Under the pieces are notes generated by a model that worked only from the letters and a program-made list of their open reading frames with translations, did not search any database and was not told the origin of the DNA. Made by a program: the position numbers and the translations under genes. Below are positions 1 to 7,760 of a stretch of DNA of 17,116 nt, piece after piece (the stretch's first letter is position 1; each line of letters begins with the position of its first letter). The DNA comes from Alectryocaccomicrobium faecavium (GTDB lineage: Bacteria > Bacillota > Clostridia > Christensenellales > Aristaeellaceae): positions 1 through 17,116 of the forward strand of contig DVOT01000067.1 of assembly GCA_018713425.1 (NCBI GenBank). The letters run 5' to 3'.

Positions 1-151
1 GGTGGACGGGGGAGCAAGCTATCCACAATTCGCAATGGTCACCCTGCTGCGCCTGGCGGCTTGCAGCGTTCCCTTGCTCATTGGGCTTACTTCGCGCTGC
101 TTCGCCCACTGGGCGCGCGCTTCGTGCGCCCCCCGCCACTACCACCCCCAC

Positions 152-313
152 CAGTTTCCGCTAAAATCCTACGGATTTCCGGGCGCGGAAACTGCAAAGA
201 AGCGATTTTTGCTCTGGAAAATGGGATTTTCCGGCGCAAAAATCGCCCCGTCCCCGCCGTACACGCCGCCGGGGACGATTGAAGCGCGAGAGGGCCTCGG
301 CCCTTCTCGCGCT
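152..313. repeat. Four consecutive inverted repeats (hairpin cluster)
   Basis: Hairpin A (152-194) has perfect 10-bp arms, CAGTTTCCGC at 152-161 and GCGGAAACTG at 185-194, enclosing a second stem AAATCC/GGATTT (164-169, 173-178). Hairpin B (202-246) has perfect 11-bp arms, GCGATTTTTGC and GCAAAAATCGC, enclosing GGAAAAT/ATTTTCC; it is about 20 bp of near-continuous stem with a GGG loop. Hairpin C (249-277) has 8-bp arms CGTCCCCG/CGGGGACG. Hairpin D (283-313) pairs AGCGCGAG with CTCGCGCT and GGGC with GCCC around a small loop. A and B share the core GGATTT(T)CCGG but have different, still complementary, arms. A structured RNA, a repeat element or stacked terminators would all fit. Confidence 0.75.
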
Positions 314-330
314 CTCCCCTGGGATTTTTT
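283..330 (+). terminator. Possible intrinsic terminator, hairpin plus T6
   Basis: The hairpin at 283-313 has about 13 pairs in the stem with one bulge. On the + strand it is followed, after an 11-base gap, by six T residues (325-330). The gap is longer than in a classical intrinsic terminator. On the - strand the hairpin lies 54 bases past the stop of the YdcF-type gene but has no good U-tract. It may end a rightward transcript from outside the window, the leftward operon, or both. Confidence 0.35.
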
Positions 331-349
331 GACAGTCTGGGTTATAATA

Positions 350-365
350 TTCCCTGGCGAGGGAA
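350..365 (-). terminator. Small hairpin just after the YdcF-type stop codon
   Basis: TTCCCT (350-355) pairs with AGGGAA (360-365) around a four-base loop. It begins one base past the stop codon of the leftward gene. On the - strand it is followed by an A/T-rich stretch, not a clean U run, so its activity as a terminator is uncertain. Confidence 0.3.
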
Positions 366-366
366 C

Positions 367-972
367 CTAAAGGATTTTGCGCAGCCAATAGACCACCCAA
401 CTGGCCGCTTCGCGCGTGCGCAAGCGCCAGATGGTGAAGAAGGGGCGCGGGGAGGCGGCGGGATAGCCGTAAACGGTTTCGATGCCCGCGTCTTCCGCCA
501 GCCACAGCGCGCGCTGCACATGGTAATCCGACGTGACGATGATGGCGCTGGCAAAGCCGCGCTCGTCCATAATGGCCTTGGCGTTTTCGATGTTTTGCTC
601 GGTGTTGTAGGATGCGTCCTCCTCATAGATGCATTCGGCGGGCACGCCCATTTCCACCAGCACGCGCTTCATCACGCTGGCCTCGCTTGCCGGCTCGTTG
701 CTGCCCTGCGCGCCGCACACGATGACGGCGCCGGCCAGACCGGCGTTGTACGCCTCCACGGCGCTATCCAGCCGGTATTGCAGCGCGTCGGATGGTTCGC
801 CGCTTTCCCACACGCGCGCGCCCAACACGATCAGGCAATCGGCGCTTTCCAGGGGACGCGCCGCGCGCGAGCGGGCATACACGCACGCCACCAGGGCGCC
901 GCCCACGGCCGCGCCCAGAAGCACCAAAATCAGCAAAACCGACAGCATGCGCCGCCACACCTTTTTCTTCAT
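367..972 (-). CDS. YdcF/SanA/ElyC-family (DUF218) envelope protein
   Basis: This 201-residue protein belongs to the DUF218 family, whose members (SanA, ElyC, YdcF) are linked to envelope integrity in other bacteria; the molecular activity is not settled. One N-terminal membrane segment (about residues 9-31) is followed by an external or periplasm-side domain. Family motifs are visible: DCLIVLGARV at 45-54, VCGAQGSNEPASEA around 85-98, YNTEQNIENA around 122-131, and VTSDYHVQRA around 146-155. I chose ATG at 972 because GGAG lies six bases upstream; a TTG one codon earlier is possible. It is the last gene of a leftward operon, 11 bases after the LCP-family gene, which fits an envelope role. The fold assignment is firm; the function is inferred from family and neighbours. 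Confidence 0.85.
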   Translation of the reverse strand: MKKKVWRRMLSVLLILVLLGAAVGGALVACVYARSRAARPLESADCLIVLGARVWESGEPSDALQYRLDSAVEAYNAGLAGAVIVCGAQGSNEPASEASVMKRVLVEMGVPAECIYEEDASYNTEQNIENAKAIMDERGFASAIIVTSDYHVQRALWLAEDAGIETVYGYPAASPRPFFTIWRLRTREAASWVVYWLRKIL

Positions 973-983
973 CAATTGCTCCG

Positions 984-1949
984 CTATGATTCCGCGAAAA
1001 ATTCGTTGATGGCCGCGATGTTTTTGTCGCGGTCGGGCACGAGCACCGCCATGCCGCTCACCGTTTGGTTTTTGTACGCGCCGTCCACAGGAATGCGCAA
1101 CTGTTCGATGGAAGAAAGATCCAGTTCAAACAGCGCGGGCGCCAGCTGCATGATCGTCGCCAGGGACATATTGGTGTATACGTTGTCGAAATTGGTCGCC
1201 GCGAGCCGCATGAGCTGCATCAGGGAAAACTCGTTTTTGAGCTTTTCGAGAATCGCCACGATCACTTCGCGCTGGCGCTGCGTGCGCTCGAAATCGCTGG
1301 AACCCGTGCGCCAGCGGGCAAACGCCTGCACTTGCTTGCCGTTGAGCGTTTGCACGCCGGAGGAGGAGAGCAAGTCGGTATCGATATCGATGCCCAGCGC
1401 TTTGTTGTCCATTTTGATCACGGCGTTGATGCGGTCGCGGATATAATCGCTTTCCACATCCAGTTCCAGGCCGCCAATTTGGTTCACCAAATCGGCCATC
1501 ATGGTGAAATTCACCGTGACGTATTGATCCACTTCGATGCCGAAGTTCTCTTTCAGCGTTTCGAACAGCAGCTCCGGGCCGCCAAAGCGGTAGGCCGCGT
1601 TCAGGCGGTTGTTTTTGTAGCCGGGAATCTCCACATAGAGGTCGCGCATGAAGCTGGTGAGCTTCACGGTCTTTTGGTTCGCGTCCACCGTCAGCAAAAT
1701 CATGGTGTCCGAGCGGCCGGATTCTTGCCCGGGGCGCGCGTCAATGCCCAGGAGCAGGATGTTCATTTGCCCGTCTACCAGGTCCAGCGCGTCCTGCGCG
1801 ACGCTTTCCAGTTCGATTTCTTCCTCTGGATCGGCCAAAAAGAGGACTTCGCCGGTTTCCGGATCCACTTCATAGAGCAAATCTTCGCCCAGCGCCCACA
1901 TGGGCGCGAGGAGCAACGCGAGAAACAGTGCCAAAAAACGCTTTTTCAT
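984..1949 (-). CDS. LytR-CpsA-Psr (LCP) family protein
   Basis: LCP proteins attach wall teichoic acid, capsule or other undecaprenyl-linked glycopolymers to peptidoglycan on the outer face of the membrane. This 321-residue protein shows the hallmark order: ILLLGID at 64-70, GRSDTMILLTVD at 78-89, SFMRDLYVEIPGY at 99-111, NRLNAAYRFGGPELL at 114-128, and an ARWRTGSSDFERTQRQREV segment from 211. Conserved Arg/Asp residues (R79, D81, R102, D103, R222, R225, R227) are present. The N-terminus is a signal-peptide-like segment (KKR, then a hydrophobic run at 4-20, then ALG-ED), so the protein may be cleaved and released; most family members keep a membrane anchor. The start is supported by GGGGTGA a few bases upstream. 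It sits in an operon with a YdcF-type gene downstream. The polymer it handles is unknown. Confidence 0.92.
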   Translation of the reverse strand: MKKRFLALFLALLLAPMWALGEDLLYEVDPETGEVLFLADPEEEIELESVAQDALDLVDGQMNILLLGIDARPGQESGRSDTMILLTVDANQKTVKLTSFMRDLYVEIPGYKNNRLNAAYRFGGPELLFETLKENFGIEVDQYVTVNFTMMADLVNQIGGLELDVESDYIRDRINAVIKMDNKALGIDIDTDLLSSSGVQTLNGKQVQAFARWRTGSSDFERTQRQREVIVAILEKLKNEFSLMQLMRLAATNFDNVYTNMSLATIMQLAPALFELDLSSIEQLRIPVDGAYKNQTVSGMAVLVPDRDKNIAAINEFFAES

Positions 1950-1965
1950 AAAAAATCACCCCGAA

Positions 1966-2002
1966 GAATCGCGAATCGTGTCGCATCTTAGACGCGCGAT
2001 TC
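1966..2002 (-). repeat. Intercistronic stem-loop
   Basis: GAATCGCG (1966-1973) and CGCGATTC (1995-2002) form a perfect 8-bp inverted repeat between the Usp-type stop and the LCP-type start. Neither strand has a strong U-tract right after it, so it is better read as an mRNA-stabilising or processing hairpin than as a terminator. Confidence 0.4.
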
Positions 2003-2017
2003 CCCGGGTTGGTTCCA

Positions 2018-2416
2018 TCATTTCTCCTCGTCGTATACCGTTTTTATCACCACATCGCTCAGGCGCGCGCTCACATCGTCCACCACGTCGAACGCCATGC
2101 GGCGGCTGCGGGGCAAGCGCCCCATCACCACGGCCACCGCGCCCACCTTGCGCGCGTGCGCAGAGATGGTGGCGGCCACTTCGTTGGAACGGATCATGGT
2201 CATATCCGCGCCATGGTCCTTGGAGATTTGATAGAGATATTCCAGCGCCTCGCTTTCGCTGGGGTTACCAAGCAGGTTGTCGCCCACTTTGGCCACATGA
2301 ATCACGTGCAACTGCGCGCCCAGTTCCTGCGCCATGCGCGCGCCTTCCACAATCAGGCGCTCGCAGGTTTTCTGGCGCGTAACGCACACCAGTACGGCTA
2401 CTTCCTCCGCCAACAC
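2018..2416 (-). CDS. Universal stress protein-like domain protein
   Basis: This 132-residue protein is a single Usp-like alpha/beta domain of the type also found inside KdpD sensor kinases. It starts with a hydrophobic beta strand (VAVLVCVTRQKTCERLIVEGARMAQELGAQLHVIHVA), has a central ISKDHGADM segment and ends with AVAVVMGRLPRSRRMAFDVVDDVSARL. The classical ATP-binding glycine loop (G-2x-G-9x-G-S/T) is not complete: only MGRLPRSRR is seen, as in KdpD-like domains. The start is GTG at 2416, chosen because AGGAGGGAGGG lies just upstream. It lies between a two-TM protein and the LCP gene in the same leftward operon. No Kdp potassium transporter or KdpD kinase is present in the window, so its partner is unknown. 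Confidence 0.75.
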   Translation of the reverse strand: MLAEEVAVLVCVTRQKTCERLIVEGARMAQELGAQLHVIHVAKVGDNLLGNPSESEALEYLYQISKDHGADMTMIRSNEVAATISAHARKVGAVAVVMGRLPRSRRMAFDVVDDVSARLSDVVIKTVYDEEK

Positions 2417-2470
2417 GATCCCTCCCTCCTGGGCGCGGCATGCGCGCCGCCTTGCCTGAAAGAAATGGCG

Positions 2471-2929
2471 CTAGATGGCTTTTACGCTCTTGATGTATTT
2501 GCCAAAGGAAACGATATCGAGCAATTGCCCTTTGGGATAGGTGGGCAGGGGCTTATCCGCGTCCCACAGGAAGAGGCGCTGTTCCGCCTCGTCGTCGCCC
2601 TCGTACACCATAAAATCGTATACCGCGACGCCGTCGAGCATGCGCGGCTCGCCGGAAATTTCCCAAAAACGCATCTGGGTTTCGCGCTCCAAACCTTCTT
2701 TCATGTCCTTGAGCAAAAGGTAATATTTGCGCCAGGGATTCATTTTGGTGGCGGCAAAATAATAGGTGATCCACAATCCGATGAGCATGGAGATCATGCC
2801 AAACAGGCGCAGCCGCAGCGTCAGCGCCACGCACAAGCACGCGATGGTCACCGCGAGCAGGGCGCCCGCGACATACAGGCGCGCGTGAAATCCCTTTTTG
2901 GCCCGAGCAAAATCTTCCGCCGTATACAT
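2471..2929 (-). CDS. Hypothetical two-TM membrane protein
   Basis: I do not recognise a family. The 152-residue protein has a short charged N-terminus (MYTAEDFARAKKGFHAR), two adjacent hydrophobic segments at about 18-38 and 42-62, and a soluble C-terminal part of about 90 residues rich in aromatic and acidic residues (YDFMVYEGDDEAEQRLFLW around 103-121). The positive residues before TM1 and after TM2 suggest both ends face the cytoplasm. I chose ATG at 2929 instead of an upstream start at 2992 because GGAGG lies directly before it and the longer version would begin inside the promoter. It is the first gene of the leftward envelope operon. Confidence 0.7.
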   Translation of the reverse strand: MYTAEDFARAKKGFHARLYVAGALLAVTIACLCVALTLRLRLFGMISMLIGLWITYYFAATKMNPWRKYYLLLKDMKEGLERETQMRFWEISGEPRMLDGVAVYDFMVYEGDDEAEQRLFLWDADKPLPTYPKGQLLDIVSFGKYIKSVKAI

Positions 2930-2995
2930 GTATATCCTCCTACGCCAGTGGCTCTTGGCGCATTCGCGGACAAACGCTCGAATGCACCCCACTTA

Positions 2996-3024
2996 ACTAT
3001 ACTCCATTTGTGCCGGACTGTAAA
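2996..3024 (-). promoter_or_regulatory. Sigma-A-type promoter of the envelope operon
   Basis: Read on the - strand, TTTACA (3019-3024) and TATAGT (2996-3001) are separated by exactly 17 bases. Transcription would start near 2989, about 60 bases before the ATG at 2929. It would serve the four genes from 2929 down to 367. Confidence 0.75.
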
Positions 3025-3142
3025 GGGATACGGCGCAATATTCACAAAATTTTCGGAAAGTGTTCGGATGCTAACGGCTTAAAATGCCATGCTGCATGGA
3101 GCGGCGCTTTAGGATTGGCAGGAAAGCCAAAGATGCGCAAAC

Positions 3143-3181
3143 GGGGCTGTGAAAGAACGCCAAAAGCTCTTTCGCAGCCCC
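3143..3181 (-). terminator. Hairpin terminator after the FAD oxidoreductase gene
   Basis: GGGGCTG-T-GAAAGA (3143-3156) pairs with TCTTTC-G-CAGCCCC (3168-3181), a stem of about 14 pairs with an 11-base loop. It begins 19 bases past the stop of the leftward gene at 3200. The following - strand sequence contains only short T runs (GTTTGCG, then CTTT), so termination may be partial. It closes the transporter operon and separates it from the next leftward promoter. Confidence 0.6.
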
Positions 3182-3199
3182 GGGCGGCGAGAGAAAGGA

Positions 3200-4540
3200 T
3201 TACAGCGCAGAACCGCCTTTTGCGAGCAACCGCCGTACGGCCACGCCATCCACGGACTGTATGGGCAGGCTCTGCTCCACGGCAATGTACGCGGCCACGC
3301 CTGCAGCTTCCCCCAGCTGATTGGTGTTTACCATAACGCGCAAAGCGCCAAACGCGCCGCTATCCGCATGGATCATGCGTCCGGCGGGAATGAGATTGGG
3401 GCAGATTTCCTGCACCAGAAGCGAAAACGGCACCTGGTAATAGCGCGAATAGTTGTCGTCCAGCCCAGCGTCGCGCCGCCAGTTGCCTTCCACAACGTTC
3501 GTATCCTTGCCATACACGGTGCGCATGCTGCCATCCAACTGCTTGAATGTGATGCCGTTATCGTGGTTGTGGTGAATATCCACGCAATACGTACCATTGA
3601 GTATGGCGTCGGCAAAGCGCGCGCCTTCCAGCAAATCCTTTTCGTTGGCCTGGTAGCGCGTTGCGTAGTGGGCGGTTTCCCGGATGCCTATGGAGGAACA
3701 CATGTTGACGATGCCATAATCCTTGGAAGCGTATCGCTTGAGCAGGGCCTCAAAAGCGTAGGCGCGCCGCCGTCCTTCGAATTCCGCCTGGGTGAGATCC
3801 TCCGCGCGGCTCAAATCAAAGCCAAAAACGTGGTTGTCCGCCCGGAAGGATATGCCGGGCAGGCCGGGCACATGGCCAAACCAGCCCCAGTCATCGTCTA
3901 GGCCGAATTCCGCCCCGTGCTGGGAAATCAACCAGGAGATCAGCTCGCCGCTGGTGTTCCCCTGGAGCAGGAAACAGGTGGAGGGCGGCTGCATCCTCGG
4001 GTGCATGTATCGTTCGCAACCGACGTCGCGCATCAAATCGCCGTCGCCCGTCGCGTCGATATAGATTTTGGCCCGGATGGCGCAGCGGCCATCCTTGTTT
4101 TGCACAAACACGCAATCGATGGCATCCCCTTGGCGGAGCATGCCGGCATATTGGGTGTGCAAGAGCGCGTGTACGCCGTTTTCCTGCGCGAGCAAATCCA
4201 GCTGGCGGATCAGCGCCACGGGATTGAACCGATTGGCCGTGGCGCGCGCACGGATGGTTTCCATTTGCCCTTGCGCGGCGAGCCGCTCGAGGACTTCCAG
4301 GGTAAGGCCCGCGATGACGCGCTCCTGGTCGTCAAAATCATATAAACTGTGCCAGATGTTGATGAGGCCGGCGGTTGCCATGCCGCCAAAGCAGTTCTGC
4401 TTTTCCACGACGCACACGCGCGCGCCCAGCCGCGCCGCGCGCACCGCGGCGAACAGGCCTGTGCAACTGCCGCCCAGCACGCATATATCGCCTTCCCAGC
4501 ATACGGGAATTTGCCGCGCGGGTTCCAGAATGGTTTTCAT
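3200..4540 (-). CDS. FAD-dependent oxidoreductase (FAD_oxidored type)
   Basis: This is a 446-residue flavoprotein of the PF12831-like group. The N-terminal Rossmann segment reads DICVLGGSCTGLFAAVRAARLG (18-39) followed by VCVVEK with E46 as the likely ribose-binding acid. The middle Gly of the usual GxGxxG is Ser25. It continues with FGGMATAGLINIW (51-63), IDATGDGDLM (161-170) and a C-terminal FAD-contact segment NLIPAGRMIHADSGAFGALRVM (382-403). No signal peptide is seen, so it is cytoplasmic. Its ATG overlaps the stop of the histidine kinase gene as ATGA, so translation is probably coupled. In family terms it would oxidise or reduce a small organic substrate, and its position suggests the compound taken up by the linked ABC transporter. 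The substrate is not deducible. Confidence 0.85.
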   Translation of the reverse strand: MKTILEPARQIPVCWEGDICVLGGSCTGLFAAVRAARLGARVCVVEKQNCFGGMATAGLINIWHSLYDFDDQERVIAGLTLEVLERLAAQGQMETIRARATANRFNPVALIRQLDLLAQENGVHALLHTQYAGMLRQGDAIDCVFVQNKDGRCAIRAKIYIDATGDGDLMRDVGCERYMHPRMQPPSTCFLLQGNTSGELISWLISQHGAEFGLDDDWGWFGHVPGLPGISFRADNHVFGFDLSRAEDLTQAEFEGRRRAYAFEALLKRYASKDYGIVNMCSSIGIRETAHYATRYQANEKDLLEGARFADAILNGTYCVDIHHNHDNGITFKQLDGSMRTVYGKDTNVVEGNWRRDAGLDDNYSRYYQVPFSLLVQEICPNLIPAGRMIHADSGAFGALRVMVNTNQLGEAAGVAAYIAVEQSLPIQSVDGVAVRRLLAKGGSAL

Positions 4541-6285
4541 GATGACTTCTTTTCCTCCAATTCCTGTATATTTGCAAGGACGGGCAGGCGCAAAACAATT
4601 TGCGTGCCCACCTGCAGAACGCTGGAGATGGATAGGCCATAGGTTTCGCCAAAGTATAGCCGTATCCGTGAGTGGGTGTTGTACAACCCGGTGGAGCGCA
4701 GCCCATCGCCGCTATCGGGCGGAGTTTCCGGCAGGGAAGCGGCTTTTTCTGGCGGCATGCCGTGGCCATTGTCCATTACCACGATGATCAGATCTTCTTT
4801 GCACCGCTCCGCTTTAACTTCGATGAGTCCGCGCCGCTTTAGGCCGAGAAAGCCATGGAACACGCTGTTCTCGATGATGGGCTGCAAAATGAGCTTGGGC
4901 ACGAACAGACTCGAAAGCGCTTCGGGAATGCGCAGGAGCAGATCGAAGGTGTCTCCATAGCGCAACTGCAGCAGGCGAACGAATTCTTCGCAGCACCGGC
5001 ACTCTTCCGCAAGGGGGATCAGCGCGCCGGTTTTGTCCGTGCTCGTGGCGAGCATATGGATCAGCGCGCTTACAGCGGGCGGAATCGCCGCCACTTCTCC
5101 ACGCAGCGCTAGAGCGGAAAACGCGTTGAGCGTATTATACAAAAAATGCGGACGGAGCTGGTATTGCAAGGCTTTGATTTCCGCTTCGTGGCGTTTTTGG
5201 CGGATTTCGCTTTCCCGCAGCAGCAAAAGGTTGATGCGGTTGAGCATGGCGGCAAAGCTGCGGGAGAGATCGCCAATTTCATCCCGGCGCGCGAGAGGCG
5301 TATATTCCGTTAGCCGGTCCGCTTGCAGCTGCATGGCGTTCATCTGGTCGGCAAGGCGGCGGATGGGCCGGATATAGCGTCCCACGATGGCGGCGAGCAA
5401 AAAGAGCGCCAGCAGGAATAGAACCACGCTCACCAGGCTCGTTTGCTGCGCCAGTTCCCACAAAGAGGCGCGCAAGTTGCTTTCGTTGAGCACAATGAGC
5501 ACGCTCCAATCGTTGTGGCGGCCACCGTCGCGACGGTATACGCGATAATGCACGCCCTGGCCGTCCGCATAATCGCTCCATTGCGGCGCGCTTTGGGCGA
5601 TGGCGGTCAGCGTATCCGGCAAAACAGAACCGCTGCTGTGCCAATACGCCAAAGTCCCGCTGTCCGTTACCAGCATCAGGCTGGGCTGGGTGGCGCCAAG
5701 CGCGCTCAGAATGCGCGCACCCAGGGTTTCCAGCTCCATTTCCAACACAACTGTGCCAATGGGGTTGCGCGCGCCATCGAAAACCCTTCGCGTGAAAGCG
5801 ACGGCATCCGCGGTGATCATGGAGGAGCGATACACATCGGAAATGGCTATCGCGCCGTTCTTGGGAGCGGATTGAGCCAGCCGCGCGGGCAAGTCGTAGC
5901 GCAGGGTTTTTTCCAGCACATCCAATTCAACTTGATGGGAGGAATAGATTTCGCCCTGCGCGTCTACAAAGTAGGCGCGGCGCACCCATTCGTAATATTG
6001 ATGCTGCAACGTTTCCAGCGTGCCCGCAACATCGCCGGAGTCTTCAACGGCCATTTGTATCAGCAAAGAGCATTGCAGCGTGGCGGCCTCCATTTCCTGA
6101 AACACCCAATCGATGCTGGCGGACACGCGTTCGGCGACGGTCTCAAATTCCGCCTTTTGCTGATTGTGCAGCACCCGCAGAAACATTTCGCTTTGGATGC
6201 TCACATAAAGGACTGTGAGCACTACGCCCAAAAGAAAAATGGTCAGCAGAATCTTTGCCATCAGCCCCATGCGAAAGTTATTCAT
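4537..6285 (-). CDS. YesM-type sensor histidine kinase
   Basis: This 582-residue membrane sensor kinase pairs with the response regulator encoded just upstream. TM1 is at about 8-30, an extracytoplasmic sensor region of about 250 residues follows, TM2 is at about 283-303 and a HAMP region at about 303-355. The phosphoacceptor helix reads QYQLRPHFLYNTLNAFSALA with His380, in the order typical of the His_kinase (LytS/YesM) family. The ATPase domain has the N-box IIENSVFHGFL (N473), the glycine box DNGHGM (505-510) and GLYNTHSRIRLYFG (533-546). A CRCC cluster (429-432) in the linker is unusual. The start is supported by AAGGAAGG upstream, and the gene overlaps the regulator by eight bases. It probably senses the solute carried by the neighbouring binding protein or a related sugar. 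Confidence 0.93.
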   Translation of the reverse strand: MNNFRMGLMAKILLTIFLLGVVLTVLYVSIQSEMFLRVLHNQQKAEFETVAERVSASIDWVFQEMEAATLQCSLLIQMAVEDSGDVAGTLETLQHQYYEWVRRAYFVDAQGEIYSSHQVELDVLEKTLRYDLPARLAQSAPKNGAIAISDVYRSSMITADAVAFTRRVFDGARNPIGTVVLEMELETLGARILSALGATQPSLMLVTDSGTLAYWHSSGSVLPDTLTAIAQSAPQWSDYADGQGVHYRVYRRDGGRHNDWSVLIVLNESNLRASLWELAQQTSLVSVVLFLLALFLLAAIVGRYIRPIRRLADQMNAMQLQADRLTEYTPLARRDEIGDLSRSFAAMLNRINLLLLRESEIRQKRHEAEIKALQYQLRPHFLYNTLNAFSALALRGEVAAIPPAVSALIHMLATSTDKTGALIPLAEECRCCEEFVRLLQLRYGDTFDLLLRIPEALSSLFVPKLILQPIIENSVFHGFLGLKRRGLIEVKAERCKEDLIIVVMDNGHGMPPEKAASLPETPPDSGDGLRSTGLYNTHSRIRLYFGETYGLSISSVLQVGTQIVLRLPVLANIQELEEKKSS

Positions 6286-7669
6286 GCCACGCCTTCCTTC
6301 TATATGCCTGAGGCATCATACCATACGCGCGAAAAAATGTGCTGGAAAAATAGCGCGCATTGGCAAACCCGCATGCGCTGGCGATTTCGTAGACGCGCAT
6401 ATGCGTATGGATCAGCTTATCGGCAGCCGCGGCAAGCCGTTCTTTCACGATATAGTGCTTGAGCCCTTCGCCCGTTTGGCGCTTAAAAGTAGCGCTCAAA
6501 TAGGAAGGACTGAGCCCAATGTGCCGCGCGAGCACGGGCAAGGAAAGGTCATCCGCCAGGTGCTCGGCGATGTATTGTTTCACGCGCTGAATTTCTGGGA
6601 TTTCCTTTTGCCCGGCGGATAAGCGTTCTCGCAAGGCAAAGCTGCCCAAAAGCAGCTGCGCTTCGTGCGCCGAGTGGGTGGCGCGGATTTGGGCGGCAAT
6701 TTCGCGCGCATCCCCGGTGGAACCGCCCCATTCCAGCACAAAAGCGGCGAGCAATTCCCGGTATCCTTCGGGCGCGATGTGTTTTTCCAGACATTCGGCA
6801 ACCAATTCCCCTGGAAATTCCTCCCATTTGCCCTGCATATAGCGGCGAAATCCCTCTTTCCACCGCGCAAAAGAGCCTGGCGCAAATTCCGCCGCATACG
6901 ACATACCGGATACCACAACGCTATTGGGAAAATAAAACTGCTCTCCCAGGGCGGAGCGGGCGTTTGCCAGGGCGGAAGCATCGGCAAACCGCATGGGCCG
7001 TGAAAACACCATATGAATGGCGTGCGAGGCGCGCAGCATTGCCGATAGGGCGGCGCGCACTGCTTCATCGCTGGCGTCGCCGGTTACAACCCATTCCCCT
7101 GGCGCGATGGGGTAACATTCTGCGAACAAGCGCATGGACTGCAAATAGAGGTTTTGCCGCGCGTAGGCAAAGCGAACATCGGGAAAATCCAGAAAAGCGG
7201 CATAGCGCCCGCAGGTTCCGCGCCACTTTTGTTCCCGGGCGGCGGCTTCCAGAGCGGCGTCCCATTCAAAATCCGCGCGTCCGCGCTGCGCGGCAATGCG
7301 GTCGCGCGCCTTTTCCAGCGCCTCAAACAATTGCTGCCCATTGTAAGCGTCTTTGATCAGATAATCCAGCGCGCCCAGGCGCAGCGCCTCCACCGCATAG
7401 GAAAAATCCCGATGCATCGTGAGCAGAATCATCTGCACATCCGGCGCAAGCTCGCGCGCGCGAGCGATCAGCTGCAAGCCACTCATGCCAGGCATGACGA
7501 TATCAATGAGCATGATATCGGGCTTTAACGTTTTGAGCAACGCAAGCGCTTGCGCGCCGCTATCCGCCTCGCCAGCGAGTTCATATGCGGGCAACTGCTG
7601 CAAAAGGGCGGCAATCGCCTCGCGAGCGGCGCTTTCATCGTCCACAAGGAGAACTCGCAGATTGTCCAT
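6278..7669 (-). CDS. YesN-type response regulator with AraC HTH output
   Basis: The 463-residue protein begins with a CheY-like receiver (about 1-120): acidic pocket D10-D11-E12, phosphoacceptor D56 in LIDIVMPGMSG, T84 in LLTMHRD and K106 in YLIKDAYN. A central region of about 230 residues has no motif I recognise. The last 100 residues form an AraC/XylS double helix-turn-helix (VKQYIAEHLADDLSLPVLARHIGLSPSYLSATFKR, then VYEIASACGFANARYFSSTFFRAYG). I chose ATG at 7669 because the receiver starts there in canonical fashion; a TTG at 7696 adds nine residues that cover the GGAGG site. It is a DNA-binding activator phosphorylated by the adjacent kinase and likely controls the transporter promoter at 11066-11094. 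Confidence 0.92.
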   Translation of the reverse strand: MDNLRVLLVDDESAAREAIAALLQQLPAYELAGEADSGAQALALLKTLKPDIMLIDIVMPGMSGLQLIARARELAPDVQMILLTMHRDFSYAVEALRLGALDYLIKDAYNGQQLFEALEKARDRIAAQRGRADFEWDAALEAAAREQKWRGTCGRYAAFLDFPDVRFAYARQNLYLQSMRLFAECYPIAPGEWVVTGDASDEAVRAALSAMLRASHAIHMVFSRPMRFADASALANARSALGEQFYFPNSVVVSGMSYAAEFAPGSFARWKEGFRRYMQGKWEEFPGELVAECLEKHIAPEGYRELLAAFVLEWGGSTGDAREIAAQIRATHSAHEAQLLLGSFALRERLSAGQKEIPEIQRVKQYIAEHLADDLSLPVLARHIGLSPSYLSATFKRQTGEGLKHYIVKERLAAAADKLIHTHMRVYEIASACGFANARYFSSTFFRAYGMMPQAYRRKAWHE

Positions 7670-7711
7670 CTCGTTATTTGACCTGCCTCCACACAAGATA
7701 GTATGCCCTGC

Positions 7712-7731
7712 CCAGGAGCTTTCGCTCCCGG
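7712..7731 (-). repeat. Stem-loop between binding protein and regulator genes
   Basis: GGAGC (7715-7719) and GCTCC (7724-7728) form a short stem, extended by CC/GG after one mismatch; on the - strand the loop is GAAA, a stable tetraloop. It sits in the 91-base gap after the binding-protein stop and has no U-tract. Such hairpins often limit read-through or protect the 3' end of the upstream message, which would keep binding-protein mRNA more abundant than regulator mRNA. That role is inference. Confidence 0.45.
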
Positions 7732-7760
7732 ACAGAGCACGGGGAACGCCGTGATGGCGC

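Larger units (their letters stand above)
1..366. other. Gene-free region with inverted repeats
   Basis: No convincing gene is seen here. Open frames exist on both strands, but they are short, overlap one another, lack good ribosome binding sites and give low-complexity Pro/Arg/Ala-rich translations. The left part (1-150) is very GC-rich. The right part carries four successive inverted repeats (152-313), then a T6 run (325-330), then a small hairpin (350-365) directly after the stop codon of the leftward YdcF-type gene. The region probably holds transcription end signals for the leftward operon and perhaps for a rightward gene beyond the window, or an intergenic repeat element. Confidence 0.6.

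Noticed and set aside
329..348. TTGACA (329-334) and TATAAT (343-348) as a rightward promoter
   Set aside because: The spacer is only eight bases, far below the 16-18 needed, and no gene follows on the + strand. No acceptable -35 is found 17 bases before TATAAT.
2..370. Open frames in 1-370 on both strands, one of 122 codons
   Set aside because: They overlap each other and the inverted repeats, lack ribosome sites, and give low-complexity translations. GC-rich DNA yields such frames by chance.
520..1991. Two rightward frames of about 308 codons opposite the YdcF-type and LCP-type genes
   Set aside because: They are antisense shadows of well-identified genes with family motifs; their translations have skewed His/Arg/Ala composition and no motif.
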